Below are positions 51,568 to 62,322 of a DNA stretch of 64,000 nt, piece after piece; position 1 is the first letter of the stretch, and each line of letters starts with the position of its first letter. Below the pieces are notes generated by a model. The model was not told where the DNA came from. It searched no databases and saw nothing but the letters and a program-made list of their open reading frames with translations. The DNA lies in assembly GCA_016699165.1 (NCBI GenBank), contig CP064963.1, forward strand, positions 4,464,001 to 4,528,000. The letters are read 5' to 3'. Position numbers and translations under genes: made by a program. Origin of the DNA: Candidatus Melainabacteria bacterium. GTDB taxonomy: Bacteria; Cyanobacteriota; Vampirovibrionia; Obscuribacterales; Obscuribacteraceae.

Positions 51568-51636
51568 AGATTGAGGCAGCAACAAGAATTTGATGAAACA
51601 CTCTTCACCTTGCAAAACAAGTTGAAAGGAGTGTAA

Positions 51637-53037
51637 GTGGAAATGATCAAGACCATCATCGAACCGTTCCGAATAAAAGTAGTCGAACCTATTGCGTTTA
51701 CCACAACAAAGCAAAGAGCTGAGTTGTTGAAAAATTCCGGTCACAATCTCTTTCAGATTGACGCACAAAATATCACCATAGATATGCTCACCGATAGTGG
51801 CACGTCCGCCCTGTCTTCCAAACAATGGTCAGCTTTGATGCTAGGTGATGAGTCTTATGCTGGTGCCTCCAGCTTTCATCATTTCAAATCATCGGTCCAG
51901 AATATTTTCGGCTTTTCTCAAGTACTCCCTGTACATCAAGGCAGAGCGGCTGAGCGCATACTTTTTAGTGAATTAGTTAAGCCGGGAAATATCGTACCAG
52001 GAAATGCTCACTTTGATACTACAAGAGCAAACATTGAGCGACTGCAAGCCGAAGCGGTCGACTTACCGTGCAGAGCCTGGCTTGAGTCGAGCGACCAGGA
52101 TTTTCTTGGAAACGTAGATTTAGAGCGACTGAAGAATCTGATCGAAACATCTGGTCCTGAAAATATTCCGCTTGTGATTTTGACTATAACAAGTAACACT
52201 TGCGCTGGACAGCCTGTGTCCATGCAAAACATAGCTCAGACCAGCCAATTGTTGAAAACTTATGGAATCCCACTATACATAGACGCTGCAAGATTTGCTG
52301 AAAATGCTTATTTCATCAAACTGTTAGAACCGGGTTACTCAAAGCGTTCTATTCTTTCAATTGCCAATGAAATATTTAGTTACGCAGATGGTGCCATGAT
52401 GTCGTGTAAAAAAGACGGTCTGGCAAACATCGGTGGATTTATTGCCTTAAAGGACACAGAACTTACTGAGCGGCTGAAAGTAAATCTCATCGTATCTGAA
52501 GGTTTTCCCACATACGGTGGACTAACTGGACGCGACCTGGAGACTATTGCAGTTGGCTTACAAGAAGTTCTGGAAGATGACTATTTGAATTATAGAGCAG
52601 CCTCAGCAAGCTTTCTTTGGAATGGACTGAATAAACTCGGCGTACCACTGATTCAAAAACCAGCACTGCATGCGGTGTACGTGGACGCCGCACAAATGAT
52701 ACCGCATATAGAGCCGGCTTTTTTGCCCGGACAAGTACTGGTTTGCGAATTATTTTTAGAAGGCGGAATTCGTACTTGCGAAATTGGCACCGCGATGTTC
52801 GGCAAAACTGACAAGAAAAACGGTACACAAATATGTGCCCAACGCGAACTAGTTCGATTGGCCCTTCCAAGACGCGTCTATACTCAAAGTCATTTCGAAT
52901 ACGTTATCGAAGCTTTCGAAAACATACAAAAACGAGTCGATAAGCTAAGCGGACTAAAAATAACTAAAGAAGCTCCTGCTCTGCGCCATTTCACAGCAGT
53001 TTTTGAGCCAACGCGGTTATTAATACCCTCAAAGTGA
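51637..53037 (+). CDS. tnaA: Tryptophanase (PLP beta-eliminating lyase)
   Basis: 466 residues, GTG start with AAGGAG 5-6 nt upstream. It should split L-tryptophan to indole, pyruvate and ammonia. The PLP lysine is in SCKKD (258-259). Residues that mark tryptophanase against tyrosine phenol-lyase are present: Asp in FDTTR (127), E-I-G in CEIGT (382-384) and His in RHFTAVF (451). THQGRGAE is VHQGRAAE here, a small departure. No tnaC-like leader with a tryptophan codon and no tnaB permease is visible, so induction differs from the E. coli model. It is divergent from the tyrosine phenol-lyase gene. Confidence 0.87.
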   Translation: MEMIKTIIEPFRIKVVEPIAFTTTKQRAELLKNSGHNLFQIDAQNITIDMLTDSGTSALSSKQWSALMLGDESYAGASSFHHFKSSVQNIFGFSQVLPVHQGRAAERILFSELVKPGNIVPGNAHFDTTRANIERLQAEAVDLPCRAWLESSDQDFLGNVDLERLKNLIETSGPENIPLVILTITSNTCAGQPVSMQNIAQTSQLLKTYGIPLYIDAARFAENAYFIKLLEPGYSKRSILSIANEIFSYADGAMMSCKKDGLANIGGFIALKDTELTERLKVNLIVSEGFPTYGGLTGRDLETIAVGLQEVLEDDYLNYRAASASFLWNGLNKLGVPLIQKPALHAVYVDAAQMIPHIEPAFLPGQVLVCELFLEGGIRTCEIGTAMFGKTDKKNGTQICAQRELVRLALPRRVYTQSHFEYVIEAFENIQKRVDKLSGLKITKEAPALRHFTAVFEPTRLLIPSK

Positions 53038-53084
53038 TGAGATTCAGTCCAAAGTAGATACTTCTCTATCTGACTTTTCAAACC

Positions 53085-53906
53085 TTATTTTAAAAAGCGC
53101 TTTCTGATTATTTCTCTGGCTTCGCGGAAATTATCGTATGGGTTGCTTCTGTCTCTAAGATATGCAAGGTCTTTTTGATTGCTGCCCAGCTCAAGCGCCA
53201 TAATATCGCCTGCAAACTCGGCGTATCTTTGATCTGTTTGTTCTTTTCCTCTAACTGCTATATTACGCTGATCGCTTTTGGGCAATCGACTTATACCCAA
53301 ATCGATCGCCTTGCGCAATTCTGGATCTTTTGAGGCGCCAGTGGCGTTGTCGATGGGATGCCAGAGTTCGTGGTTCATAACATCTTGAACGGGCGCTTTA
53401 GTCTTTTTGATACCAACTTCGGAAAAGGCCATTACGTTACCTTTGCGCTCACTCAAATCGGGAGTTACTGCCGGTATATCTAGTGGCATTCCAGGAATCA
53501 CTTTGTTGACTTGTTTTGTCGAGACGACCGAAAGACCTCTCAATTTTTCTTGCGTTTCTGGATTTAAGTTGCCGAAGGTGTTGTTGAATGCCTGATTAAC
53601 TTCGTTACTGAATTGTGGGCTGGCATCGAGATTTTTCTTTGTGATACCAGATGGAAATGGAATGTTATCGCCAACTTGTGCGATGCGAAATTGATCACTT
53701 CCTGCGTTATCTCTATCGCCGCAAATTTTCAAATCGGGCAAACCGCCAGTGGTGCTTGGCGAAAAGGACTGACAGGCCGCACTCCAATCGTGATTGAAGA
53801 GTTGGCTGGTGAGGTTGATACCAAAATTTAACTCGCGGCTTTCACTTGGACGATAAGAATTATCGCCCGCATCAGGCTGAGTGACTGGTGCGTTTTCTAC
53901 AGTCAT
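53085..53906 (-). CDS. HExxH zinc-peptidase-like protein with a polar N-terminus
   Basis: 273 residues from ATG 53906; an upstream frame to 53966 exists. No signal peptide; the first 25 residues are polar and disordered-looking. A gluzincin-like zinc site is visible: MNHELWHPIDNATG (HExxH at about 181-185) and AEFAGD (about 236), a candidate third ligand. The rest is helical. The substrate is unknown. TTACTAA lies 14 nt before the ATG and no purine-rich site is present. Possibly a secreted effector or an intracellular peptidase. Confidence 0.6.
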   Translation of the reverse strand: MTVENAPVTQPDAGDNSYRPSESRELNFGINLTSQLFNHDWSAACQSFSPSTTGGLPDLKICGDRDNAGSDQFRIAQVGDNIPFPSGITKKNLDASPQFSNEVNQAFNNTFGNLNPETQEKLRGLSVVSTKQVNKVIPGMPLDIPAVTPDLSERKGNVMAFSEVGIKKTKAPVQDVMNHELWHPIDNATGASKDPELRKAIDLGISRLPKSDQRNIAVRGKEQTDQRYAEFAGDIMALELGSNQKDLAYLRDRSNPYDNFREAREIIRKRFLK

Positions 53907-54057
53907 ATTAGAAAATGTGATTAGTAAGGGAGGGGGGAAAACTCGATTTTGCAAACGACCCCTCAACCTTATCAGAGGTCGGCTTGGTTGTCAAGCGTCC
54001 ATTCTAAGCGCTAAAGGAAACGTATAATATGCAAAGAATGATCGATCTGGAGGAGAG

Positions 54058-54966
54058 GTGGATGATGTGTTAATGGCGAATCTAACAAAGTTTAATTTGG
54101 CAATTTGCTCCAGTATGTTTTTGGTGTCACAGCTTGTTGAGTCTAATTTATGTGTGCTTCCAATTTATGCAAACGACTTACAAAAGAAACCAGCAAGCCA
54201 AATGGTAAATAAAAGAAAATTGCCAGCATCTCTAACAGCTCTTTTAACTGCCACCACATTTGATGATAGTGTAAGAGGCGATGGTGATCAAAGCACAAAT
54301 TTCAAAAATTATGCTGCCGCAAGCGATCAAATCCAGGCGCTTGAAACCAGTGACTTGCAGTATCTACTTACTCATGCTAGTCCTGCTGGACGGCTCTATG
54401 CGGCTGTTTTACTAAAACAAAGTGGTAGAGTGGGCGATAACGAATGTTTTGCAAAATTGCTTGGCGACGATGCCACGGTTACCTATTTAAGTGGCTGTAT
54501 GGGCTCGACATACAAGGTGAAAGAAATTGCAGGCAGCTTTATAAAAAATGGATGTTTTAATAATTTCAAGTTTTCGCAATACTGTAAATTGAAAGCTCCT
54601 GTCACCGCAGATAGTATCGCAATCATCTCTGATACCAATATAGTTGAACACTTTCAGCAAGGTGATTCTAATCAACCTTCTCGTTCCTGGCTTGCGTTTC
54701 AAGATCTTCTTAAAGCTGGAAGTGGAGCAAGACCTCAAATCGATCAGTTGATTAAAGCCAAAGCAAGCGGTTCAAGACTATACGGCGCAATCTTGTTGCT
54801 ACAAATAGACCGCACCAGAGCCACTAATTTGCTTAAAACCTGGCAAAACGATAACAGTCGTGTACTATTTAGCAAGGGCTGCGCCAAAGAAGAAACCACG
54901 GTGGGTGTAATATCTGCGCGCCTTTTAAAAGGCGAACAAATTGTCATGCTCAAGAATCCGAACTAG
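54058..54966 (+). CDS. Exported protein of unknown function
   Basis: 302 residues from a GTG with GGAGG 4-5 nt upstream; ATG 54073 is an alternative. A signal peptide (FNLAICSSMFLVSQLVESNLC) precedes a mature part with two similar halves: LQYLLTHASPAGRLYAAVLLKQSGR, and IDQLIKAKASGSRLYGAILLLQIDR later, which suggests an internal duplication. Each half then has a CM/CAKE-type segment (YLSGCMG; FSKGCAKE). The family is not recognised. Convergent with the GH76-like gene, overlapping by 4 bp. Confidence 0.6.
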   Translation: MDDVLMANLTKFNLAICSSMFLVSQLVESNLCVLPIYANDLQKKPASQMVNKRKLPASLTALLTATTFDDSVRGDGDQSTNFKNYAAASDQIQALETSDLQYLLTHASPAGRLYAAVLLKQSGRVGDNECFAKLLGDDATVTYLSGCMGSTYKVKEIAGSFIKNGCFNNFKFSQYCKLKAPVTADSIAIISDTNIVEHFQQGDSNQPSRSWLAFQDLLKAGSGARPQIDQLIKAKASGSRLYGAILLLQIDRTRATNLLKTWQNDNSRVLFSKGCAKEETTVGVISARLLKGEQIVMLKNPN

Positions 54967-56144
54967 GCTTTGTCGGATTTCGTCTCTCTTGATATTTTAA
55001 GTGCTGCAATCGTAGCGTCCAGTCCTCCGGTTTGTAAGACTTGCGGCCAGAGCATGAGACCATCTGTCGGTCCCTTTTCTCCTAGCGGACCAGCCTTGGG
55101 ATTCCAGTCGCGCACTACTTGATCATATTTTTCTCTTGTATTCCAGACGGCATCGGCGGTGGCACAAAAACGAGTTTTTAAAACAGTTATATCGACACCC
55201 GGTACAGATGGTGCAAACCCTACGAAGTGGCGCAGAAGCACTCCCTTTCCGGTAGCATAATCGTTTGGGTAATCTGCAAAATCGTTATTGAAATTATCGG
55301 GAAAATCCGACTCGTGCAAAATGCTTTGTTGGTCAAAAAATGGAGCGCCCGCAGGAAGACATCCGTTTACTAAATTCAATGCGATTTTATTCAAAGTGGG
55401 ATGTTCTGCGCGTCTGAACATGCCGTAGTACATCAAAGCTGCAAGCACGCAACCTTGATCGCCGCTCCAGAACCATTCTTTATTGTGTAAAGATGGCTTT
55501 GCTGCACCAAGGGCGGTTTCACGCGCTATGTTCAAATCATTCAAGAATCCCCAAATTTGTGGCGTATTACCGTTCCAAGTACCCGACAGCAGCCAGGCAT
55601 ACCATTTGTCTGCGTATTCGGCGTATTTAGAGTTCGTTTTGCCGAGTCTTGTAGATAGCGTCCAGAAGAGCGAGTTGGTGATCGTGTTTCGTCTTCTTTC
55701 TTTATGAGAGTCATGAATGTTGTAAATGCCTCCTGACTCCTGGTCTAGATTGTCGAGCATCCTTTCATGACAGTATTGTGCTTCGCTCAGCATTTCTTCT
55801 GCATTAAAAGGCAACGCGGGTGCATTTGGTCCGCTTAATAAGTCGAACATATTCATAGCAAACATTGCTACCCAGCCAAAGTCGTCGACCCACCAGCCCG
55901 CGGTTTTTTTGCTCAGGTAAAATTGCCAACCATCAGTCAATAGTCCTACAGCTTTTTGCTTCTGCTCGTTACTTGTTAGCGGCTGTTCCCAATATCTGAG
56001 CACCGAGTCCATGGTGTTTGCTTTGCGCCATATTTCAGAACCCCATACGAGTGGATCGTTTTTTTCAAATTCGATCCATATGTACTGAAGCTGGTTGAAA
56101 ATAGAATCTGCGTTTTGTTGATAGTCGACGGCTGATTTGGTCAT
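54963..56144 (-). CDS. GH76-like alpha-mannanase-type protein
   Basis: About 393 residues from ATG 56144; a TTG two codons upstream is less likely. The sequence fits an (alpha/alpha)6-barrel enzyme of the GH76 alpha-1,6-mannanase group, with a WWVDDFGWVAMFAMNMFDLL stretch carrying the expected acidic pair. Further barrel helices contain NTITNSLFWTLSTRLG and GDQGCVLAALMYYGMF. GH76 hydrolyses alpha-1,6-mannan. No signal peptide is present, unlike secreted family members. A GGGA site lies 9 nt before ATG 56144, and TTACTAA is 14 nt upstream. Confidence 0.65.
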   Translation of the reverse strand: MTKSAVDYQQNADSIFNQLQYIWIEFEKNDPLVWGSEIWRKANTMDSVLRYWEQPLTSNEQKQKAVGLLTDGWQFYLSKKTAGWWVDDFGWVAMFAMNMFDLLSGPNAPALPFNAEEMLSEAQYCHERMLDNLDQESGGIYNIHDSHKERRRNTITNSLFWTLSTRLGKTNSKYAEYADKWYAWLLSGTWNGNTPQIWGFLNDLNIARETALGAAKPSLHNKEWFWSGDQGCVLAALMYYGMFRRAEHPTLNKIALNLVNGCLPAGAPFFDQQSILHESDFPDNFNNDFADYPNDYATGKGVLLRHFVGFAPSVPGVDITVLKTRFCATADAVWNTREKYDQVVRDWNPKAGPLGEKGPTDGLMLWPQVLQTGGLDATIAALKISRETKSDKA

Positions 56145-56272
56145 TATCAAAATCCCAATTAGTAAAAATGGTTGTTATTGTAGCGCAGGTAATTCTTTTT
56201 CTAACGGTAGATCAGTATTGTCCGGAGCGAACACAGCCGCATTCTGGAGTCTTTTTACGACTGGTCAAATTA

Positions 56273-56638
56273 TTAATAACCCAATGGGGCAATAGCAGCG
56301 CGAAAACAAAAGGGTGCCGCAAACGCTGCTACACAGGCAAAGCCGATTATTACAGCTGTGAGCTTATCTGCTTTCTTGCCTAAAATCAAAAGCGGAATAC
56401 CGATGCTTAAGGCAGCGGCGCACACTGCAATTGCTTTCATGTCGTACTCTAGACTGGCTACATGACGCTGCGCCTCTTGAAACTTGTCTAAAACAAAGAA
56501 CTTCGCCATTGCCGCACCCGCGATCGCGAAAGATCCACCAATAATACGCATGTCACCATCTGGTACGGGCTGACCGCCGCCTAATTTGCTGACTCGTTCG
56601 GACATGCTGCTTTCATGTTTGGGTTTCTGTTCGTCCAT
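56273..56638 (-). CDS. Small membrane protein
   Basis: 121 residues with a hydrophilic N-terminus (about 1-30) and three membrane segments (about 33-48, 68-88 and 94-115). Family not recognised. Its ATG is 2 bp after the stop of the 63-codon gene upstream, so the two are probably translated as a pair. Confidence 0.5.
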   Translation of the reverse strand: MDEQKPKHESSMSERVSKLGGGQPVPDGDMRIIGGSFAIAGAAMAKFFVLDKFQEAQRHVASLEYDMKAIAVCAAALSIGIPLLILGKKADKLTAVIIGFACVAAFAAPFCFRAAIAPLGY

Positions 56639-56640
56639 AG

Positions 56641-56832
56641 CTAATTTATCGGCAACCAGATTTCTGTATCAATTGGAACATCTTGCTTTGAAAATGGCTG
56701 ATTATTGGAATCAATGCGATCGACTGAAATAGTATAGTTGTGGTCTCTTTCGTCCAGTCCTCTGTTTACGTGCAATGTTCTACTATTAACTTTGATGGTT
56801 TTGCCATTTGGAGATTTAAGCTCAATCATCAT
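56641..56832 (-). CDS. Small protein of unknown function
   Basis: 63 residues, beta-rich and charged (MIELKSPNGKTIKVNSRTLHV, then YTISVDRIDSNNQPF). No family recognised. It abuts the small membrane protein and lies just after the retropepsin fusion on the same strand, separated from it by 37 bp. Confidence 0.4.
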   Translation of the reverse strand: MMIELKSPNGKTIKVNSRTLHVNRGLDERDHNYTISVDRIDSNNQPFSKQDVPIDTEIWLPIN

Positions 56833-56869
56833 GTCGCTAAGATGCCCATTGGAACCGGGATTCAGTAAA

Positions 56870-58852
<1,983 letters not shown>

Positions 58853-59033
58853 CAGAATTCTTTCTCCAAAGTTTTGCAGCAATAAATATAACGCAGGGTT
58901 GAAGAATTGAAAAGGACTTATCGTTAGGCTCCCCAAAATAGATTTGAACAAGTTTTTACGACTGTCTAAAAAATCCTCAACATCAGGTCCGAAAACGGCT
59001 AGTATTTAATTCGAATGCGCTTAGAATAAGAGC

Positions 59034-60479
59034 ATGAATCTCGATGAACTGAATTCTAAGTCTTGCTATGAAGCGCTTAAAAGTCACGATAAACGATTTG
59101 ACGGTCGTTTCTTTGTAGCGGTCAAAAGCACTCGCATTTATTGCAGAAATGTTTGTCGGGTCAAGCTACCCAAAGAAATAAACTGCACCTTCTATACAAA
59201 TGCTGCCCAAGCTGAAAAAGCTGGATACAGACCATGTCTTAGATGTAGACCTGAGCTTGCACCAGGTTCGTCGCAGGCAGATAGTGTAAGCAAGTTAGCT
59301 GGAGAAATAGTTGCACGACTCGAAGAGTTGGATGGCGAGACGTCTTCATCTAGTTTAGAAGAATTAGCAGATGAGTTTAAAATCAGTTCAAGACATCTAA
59401 GACGAGTTATCGAGCAAGAATATGGCGTTTCACCTGTTGAGCTTTTACAAACTAAAAGACTACTTCTAGCAAAAAGACTTTTGACTGACACCAACATGAA
59501 CATCACGCAAATAGCGATGGCAAGCGGCTTTAATAGCATTAGACGATTCAATGCTTTGTTTCAGGAACGATATAGATTGAAGCCGACAGAGTTGCGCAAA
59601 GAAGGGCAGCTAAAAGTTCAAGACAGATTAGAATGTCTGCTTCGCTATCAAGTGCCTTATGATTATTTGTCTATTTTGAAATTTTTGAAGATGCGGTGTT
59701 TCAAAGGAATTGAGCATGTCGATCTTGAGTCGGGAATTTATATAAGAACTTTGCGAATTGGCGAATACAAAGGCTGGATTCAAGTCGAAAATCAGTTTGA
59801 AGATGCATTGCTCAAAGTGACAATGTCATCCTCGCTTGCGCCAGTGATGCCCAAAGTAATATCTAGAGTGAAAAGACTTTTTGATGTGAGCGCGTCTATA
59901 AACGATATAGAAACTAAACTAGGTAAACTGGTCAAAATAAAAGGACTGAGAGTGCCTGGTGCATTTGATGGTTTCGAGATGGTAACTCGCGTTATTCTGG
60001 GTCAGCAAGTAAGTGTTAGTGCTGCCACCACTTTGTCTGGGCGGCTGGCTAATGCATTTTCTGAAAAGTTCGATACTCCGTTCAAAGAATTGACGCACTT
60101 ACCTTTAAATGCAGGCACTATATCTGGTGCCAGTTTGGATGATATTTGCAAATTAGGAATTGTCAGTGCGCGCGCAACTGCCATCAAACAAATTGCAATA
60201 CTGGTGTCGGAACAAAAGCTCAGCCTTGAGCCATCAGGCGATATCGATCAGATACTCGCTCAATTAAAAGATATCAAAGGCATTGGCGACTGGACTGCTC
60301 AGGTAATTGCGATGCGCGCCCTTGCTCATCCCGACGCATTTCCGGCGGGAGACCTGGGAATTAAGAAAGCGCTTGGATTGACTAATAACAAAGAACTGGA
60401 CATAATTTCAAATGAGTGGAGACCATGGAGAGCCTACGCCTGCATGCATCTCTGGAGCGGATTGGAGGAGAAGAAATGA
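59034..60479 (+). CDS. Ada-AlkA fusion: methyl-acceptor/AraC HTH and 3-methyladenine glycosylase
   Basis: 481 residues. The N-terminal Ada zinc domain has C37, C41, C68 and C71 (YCRNVC ... RPCLRC), where the first is the likely methyl acceptor. An AraC-type HTH follows (about 105-190, NITQIAMASGFNSIRRFNALFQ). The second half is AlkA: N-domain from about 200 and HhH-GPD at LKDIKGIGDWTAQVIAMRAL, with the catalytic Asp in PAGDLGIK. It should sense methyl damage, regulate, and excise alkylated bases. It overlaps the Ogt gene by ATGA. Confidence 0.88.
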   Translation: MNLDELNSKSCYEALKSHDKRFDGRFFVAVKSTRIYCRNVCRVKLPKEINCTFYTNAAQAEKAGYRPCLRCRPELAPGSSQADSVSKLAGEIVARLEELDGETSSSSLEELADEFKISSRHLRRVIEQEYGVSPVELLQTKRLLLAKRLLTDTNMNITQIAMASGFNSIRRFNALFQERYRLKPTELRKEGQLKVQDRLECLLRYQVPYDYLSILKFLKMRCFKGIEHVDLESGIYIRTLRIGEYKGWIQVENQFEDALLKVTMSSSLAPVMPKVISRVKRLFDVSASINDIETKLGKLVKIKGLRVPGAFDGFEMVTRVILGQQVSVSAATTLSGRLANAFSEKFDTPFKELTHLPLNAGTISGASLDDICKLGIVSARATAIKQIAILVSEQKLSLEPSGDIDQILAQLKDIKGIGDWTAQVIAMRALAHPDAFPAGDLGIKKALGLTNNKELDIISNEWRPWRAYACMHLWSGLEEKK

Positions 60480-60985
60480 TCTCGTACACTTCATTTACTC
60501 GATTTATTGATACACCGATCGGTAAAATATTGCTTGAAAGCGATGGTAATTCACTCACAGGACTTTATTTCTCGTCGCATCTTACGCAAAGAAGCAGGTT
60601 TCAAGCGCGTCCGCAAATGAGTGTGCCGGAGTCGTGCAATTTACTATTCGACCAAGCACAGGGGCAAATAGAAGAATATTTTAGAGGCGAGCGCTCATCA
60701 TTTGATATCGCCATTAGTGCACAGGGCACCGAGTTTCAAAAGAAGGTCTGGAGCGAATTAGCTAAGATTCCCTTTGGTGCCACCATCTCTTATAAAGAAC
60801 TGGCGATTCGAGTAGGCAATCCCAAAGCGTCAAGAGCTGTGGGCATGGCTAACAGCAAAAATCCCATATCTCTTATTGTGCCCTGCCATAGAGTAATCGG
60901 TGAAAAGGGTGCTCTGACGGGCTACGCGGGTGGTTTGCCAAGCAAGGAGTATCTGCTCAAGCTGGAAGGTGCTAGGAATAACTAG
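60476..60985 (+). CDS. ogt: O6-methylguanine-DNA methyltransferase
   Basis: 169 residues from ATG 60476, which overlaps the Ada-AlkA stop as ATGA and has GGAGGAG upstream. The suicide alkyl acceptor is the Cys of IVPCHRVIG. The N-terminal ribonuclease-like part and C-terminal HTH (FGATISYKELAIRVGNPKASRAVGMANSKNP) are standard. It removes methyl groups from O6-guanine and O4-thymine. With the Ada-AlkA fusion it makes a compact alkylation-repair operon. Confidence 0.92.
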   Translation: MISYTSFTRFIDTPIGKILLESDGNSLTGLYFSSHLTQRSRFQARPQMSVPESCNLLFDQAQGQIEEYFRGERSSFDIAISAQGTEFQKKVWSELAKIPFGATISYKELAIRVGNPKASRAVGMANSKNPISLIVPCHRVIGEKGALTGYAGGLPSKEYLLKLEGARNN

Positions 60986-61007
60986 TACTATTTAGTGTGA
61001 GTTATTT

Positions 61008-62312
61008 ATGGCGGAGCTTGTGGAATCCCGAAAATCAGTTCTTGGACCGTTCGATGTTTTTGCAAGCAGCAAATATACTCTCTATTTTGGTGGGCAGTTC
61101 ATTTCGCAAACGGGCACCTGGATGCAACAGGTGGCATTGTCCTGGTTCGTTTATGATTTGACCCATTCAGCTTTTTTGCTTGCGGCAGTCGGTGTGGCGG
61201 CGCAAGTTCCGTCATTGATTTTAATGCCTTTTGCTGGAGTGATGGCTGATTCGATGAACAGACATCGAATAGTTTTGCTTACGCAAATTTTTGCCATGAT
61301 TGAGGCTGGGATTTTAACTGCTCTGGTAATGACTGGAGTTGCTCAAATTTGGCATTTGATGGCACTTGCAGTTTTTAGTGGCATTTTGATGGCGTTTGAC
61401 ATGCCAATGCGGTCTGCGTTTTTAGTAAATATCATTGATAAGAAAGAAGACTTGCCCAAAGCAATTTCGATGAATTCAGCACTGTTTAACGTTACTCGAT
61501 TAATAGGTCCTGCATTGGCTGGCGTCATCATGGTCAAGCTGAATATCGGTATTTGTTTTTTGATTAACGCACTGAGTTATATCGCAGTGATAGGGGCATT
61601 GCTCATGATCAAAGGCAATTTCGATCCTCCCAAAAGAGAGCGGGTCAAAAACGAAGGGCTAATTAAACTCAAAGAAGGGTTTGAGTACACAATTAATACA
61701 ATTCCAGTGCGGGCGACAATCATGTTTATGGCTGCCTTTTGTATGGGCGGTTTTGTCTATATAACTTTGATGCCAGTGCTTGTTAAAGAATTGCATGGTG
61801 ACCCGAGCACGCTTGGAATGCTGATGTCCATTTCTGCCGTTGGATCGTGTATCGGTGCTGTGGGACTTGGATTTAGAAAGAGTATTTTAGGATTAGGAAA
61901 GTGGATTGTGGCAGCGTCCTTTCTGTTTTCGCTTGCACTGATACTATTTTCTTTTTGTCGTACTCTTGGACAGTACGCACCACTGATGGTGATAATGGGC
62001 GCTTCAATGATGTTTATGATGAGCGCTTGCAGTACGATATTGCAAACTGTTATCGAAGAAGAAAAACGTGGTCGTGTTATGAGTTTGTTCACGATGGCAT
62101 TCATGGGAACTGCACCAATTGGTGGTCTCATAGGTGGTGCGGCGGCTAACCATTATGGGTATCATGCCACTATTCTTTGTGCAGGAATTTATTGTCTTGT
62201 TGTGTCTCTTGTGTTTGGTTCCAAAATGCCTGAGTTGAGAAAACAATCAAAGCCTATTTATATAGAAAAAGGATTGTTGCAGGCTGAAGATGAAATTGAC
62301 ATTTTGACTTAG
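61008..62312 (+). CDS. MFS transporter (EntS/MFS_3-like exporter)
   Basis: 434 residues with about twelve membrane helices in two bundles. It has the MFS_3 family layout: FGGQFISQTGTWMQQVALSWFVYDLTHSAFLLA, a loop-2 motif ADSMNRHRIVLLTQI (the A-motif equivalent), and GRVMSLFTMAFMGTAPIGGLIGG in the C-half. The group exports siderophores, drugs or other small molecules by proton antiport. It starts 22 bp after ogt, probably in the same transcript. Confidence 0.87.
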   Translation: MAELVESRKSVLGPFDVFASSKYTLYFGGQFISQTGTWMQQVALSWFVYDLTHSAFLLAAVGVAAQVPSLILMPFAGVMADSMNRHRIVLLTQIFAMIEAGILTALVMTGVAQIWHLMALAVFSGILMAFDMPMRSAFLVNIIDKKEDLPKAISMNSALFNVTRLIGPALAGVIMVKLNIGICFLINALSYIAVIGALLMIKGNFDPPKRERVKNEGLIKLKEGFEYTINTIPVRATIMFMAAFCMGGFVYITLMPVLVKELHGDPSTLGMLMSISAVGSCIGAVGLGFRKSILGLGKWIVAASFLFSLALILFSFCRTLGQYAPLMVIMGASMMFMMSACSTILQTVIEEEKRGRVMSLFTMAFMGTAPIGGLIGGAAANHYGYHATILCAGIYCLVVSLVFGSKMPELRKQSKPIYIEKGLLQAEDEIDILT

Positions 62313-62322
62313 TTAGGTTCAA

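Noticed and set aside
51593..51625. A 10-codon frame before tryptophanase that could be a tnaC-like leader
   Set aside because: It has no tryptophan codon (MKHSSPCKTS) and no proline-stop ending, so the known TnaC stalling mechanism cannot apply.
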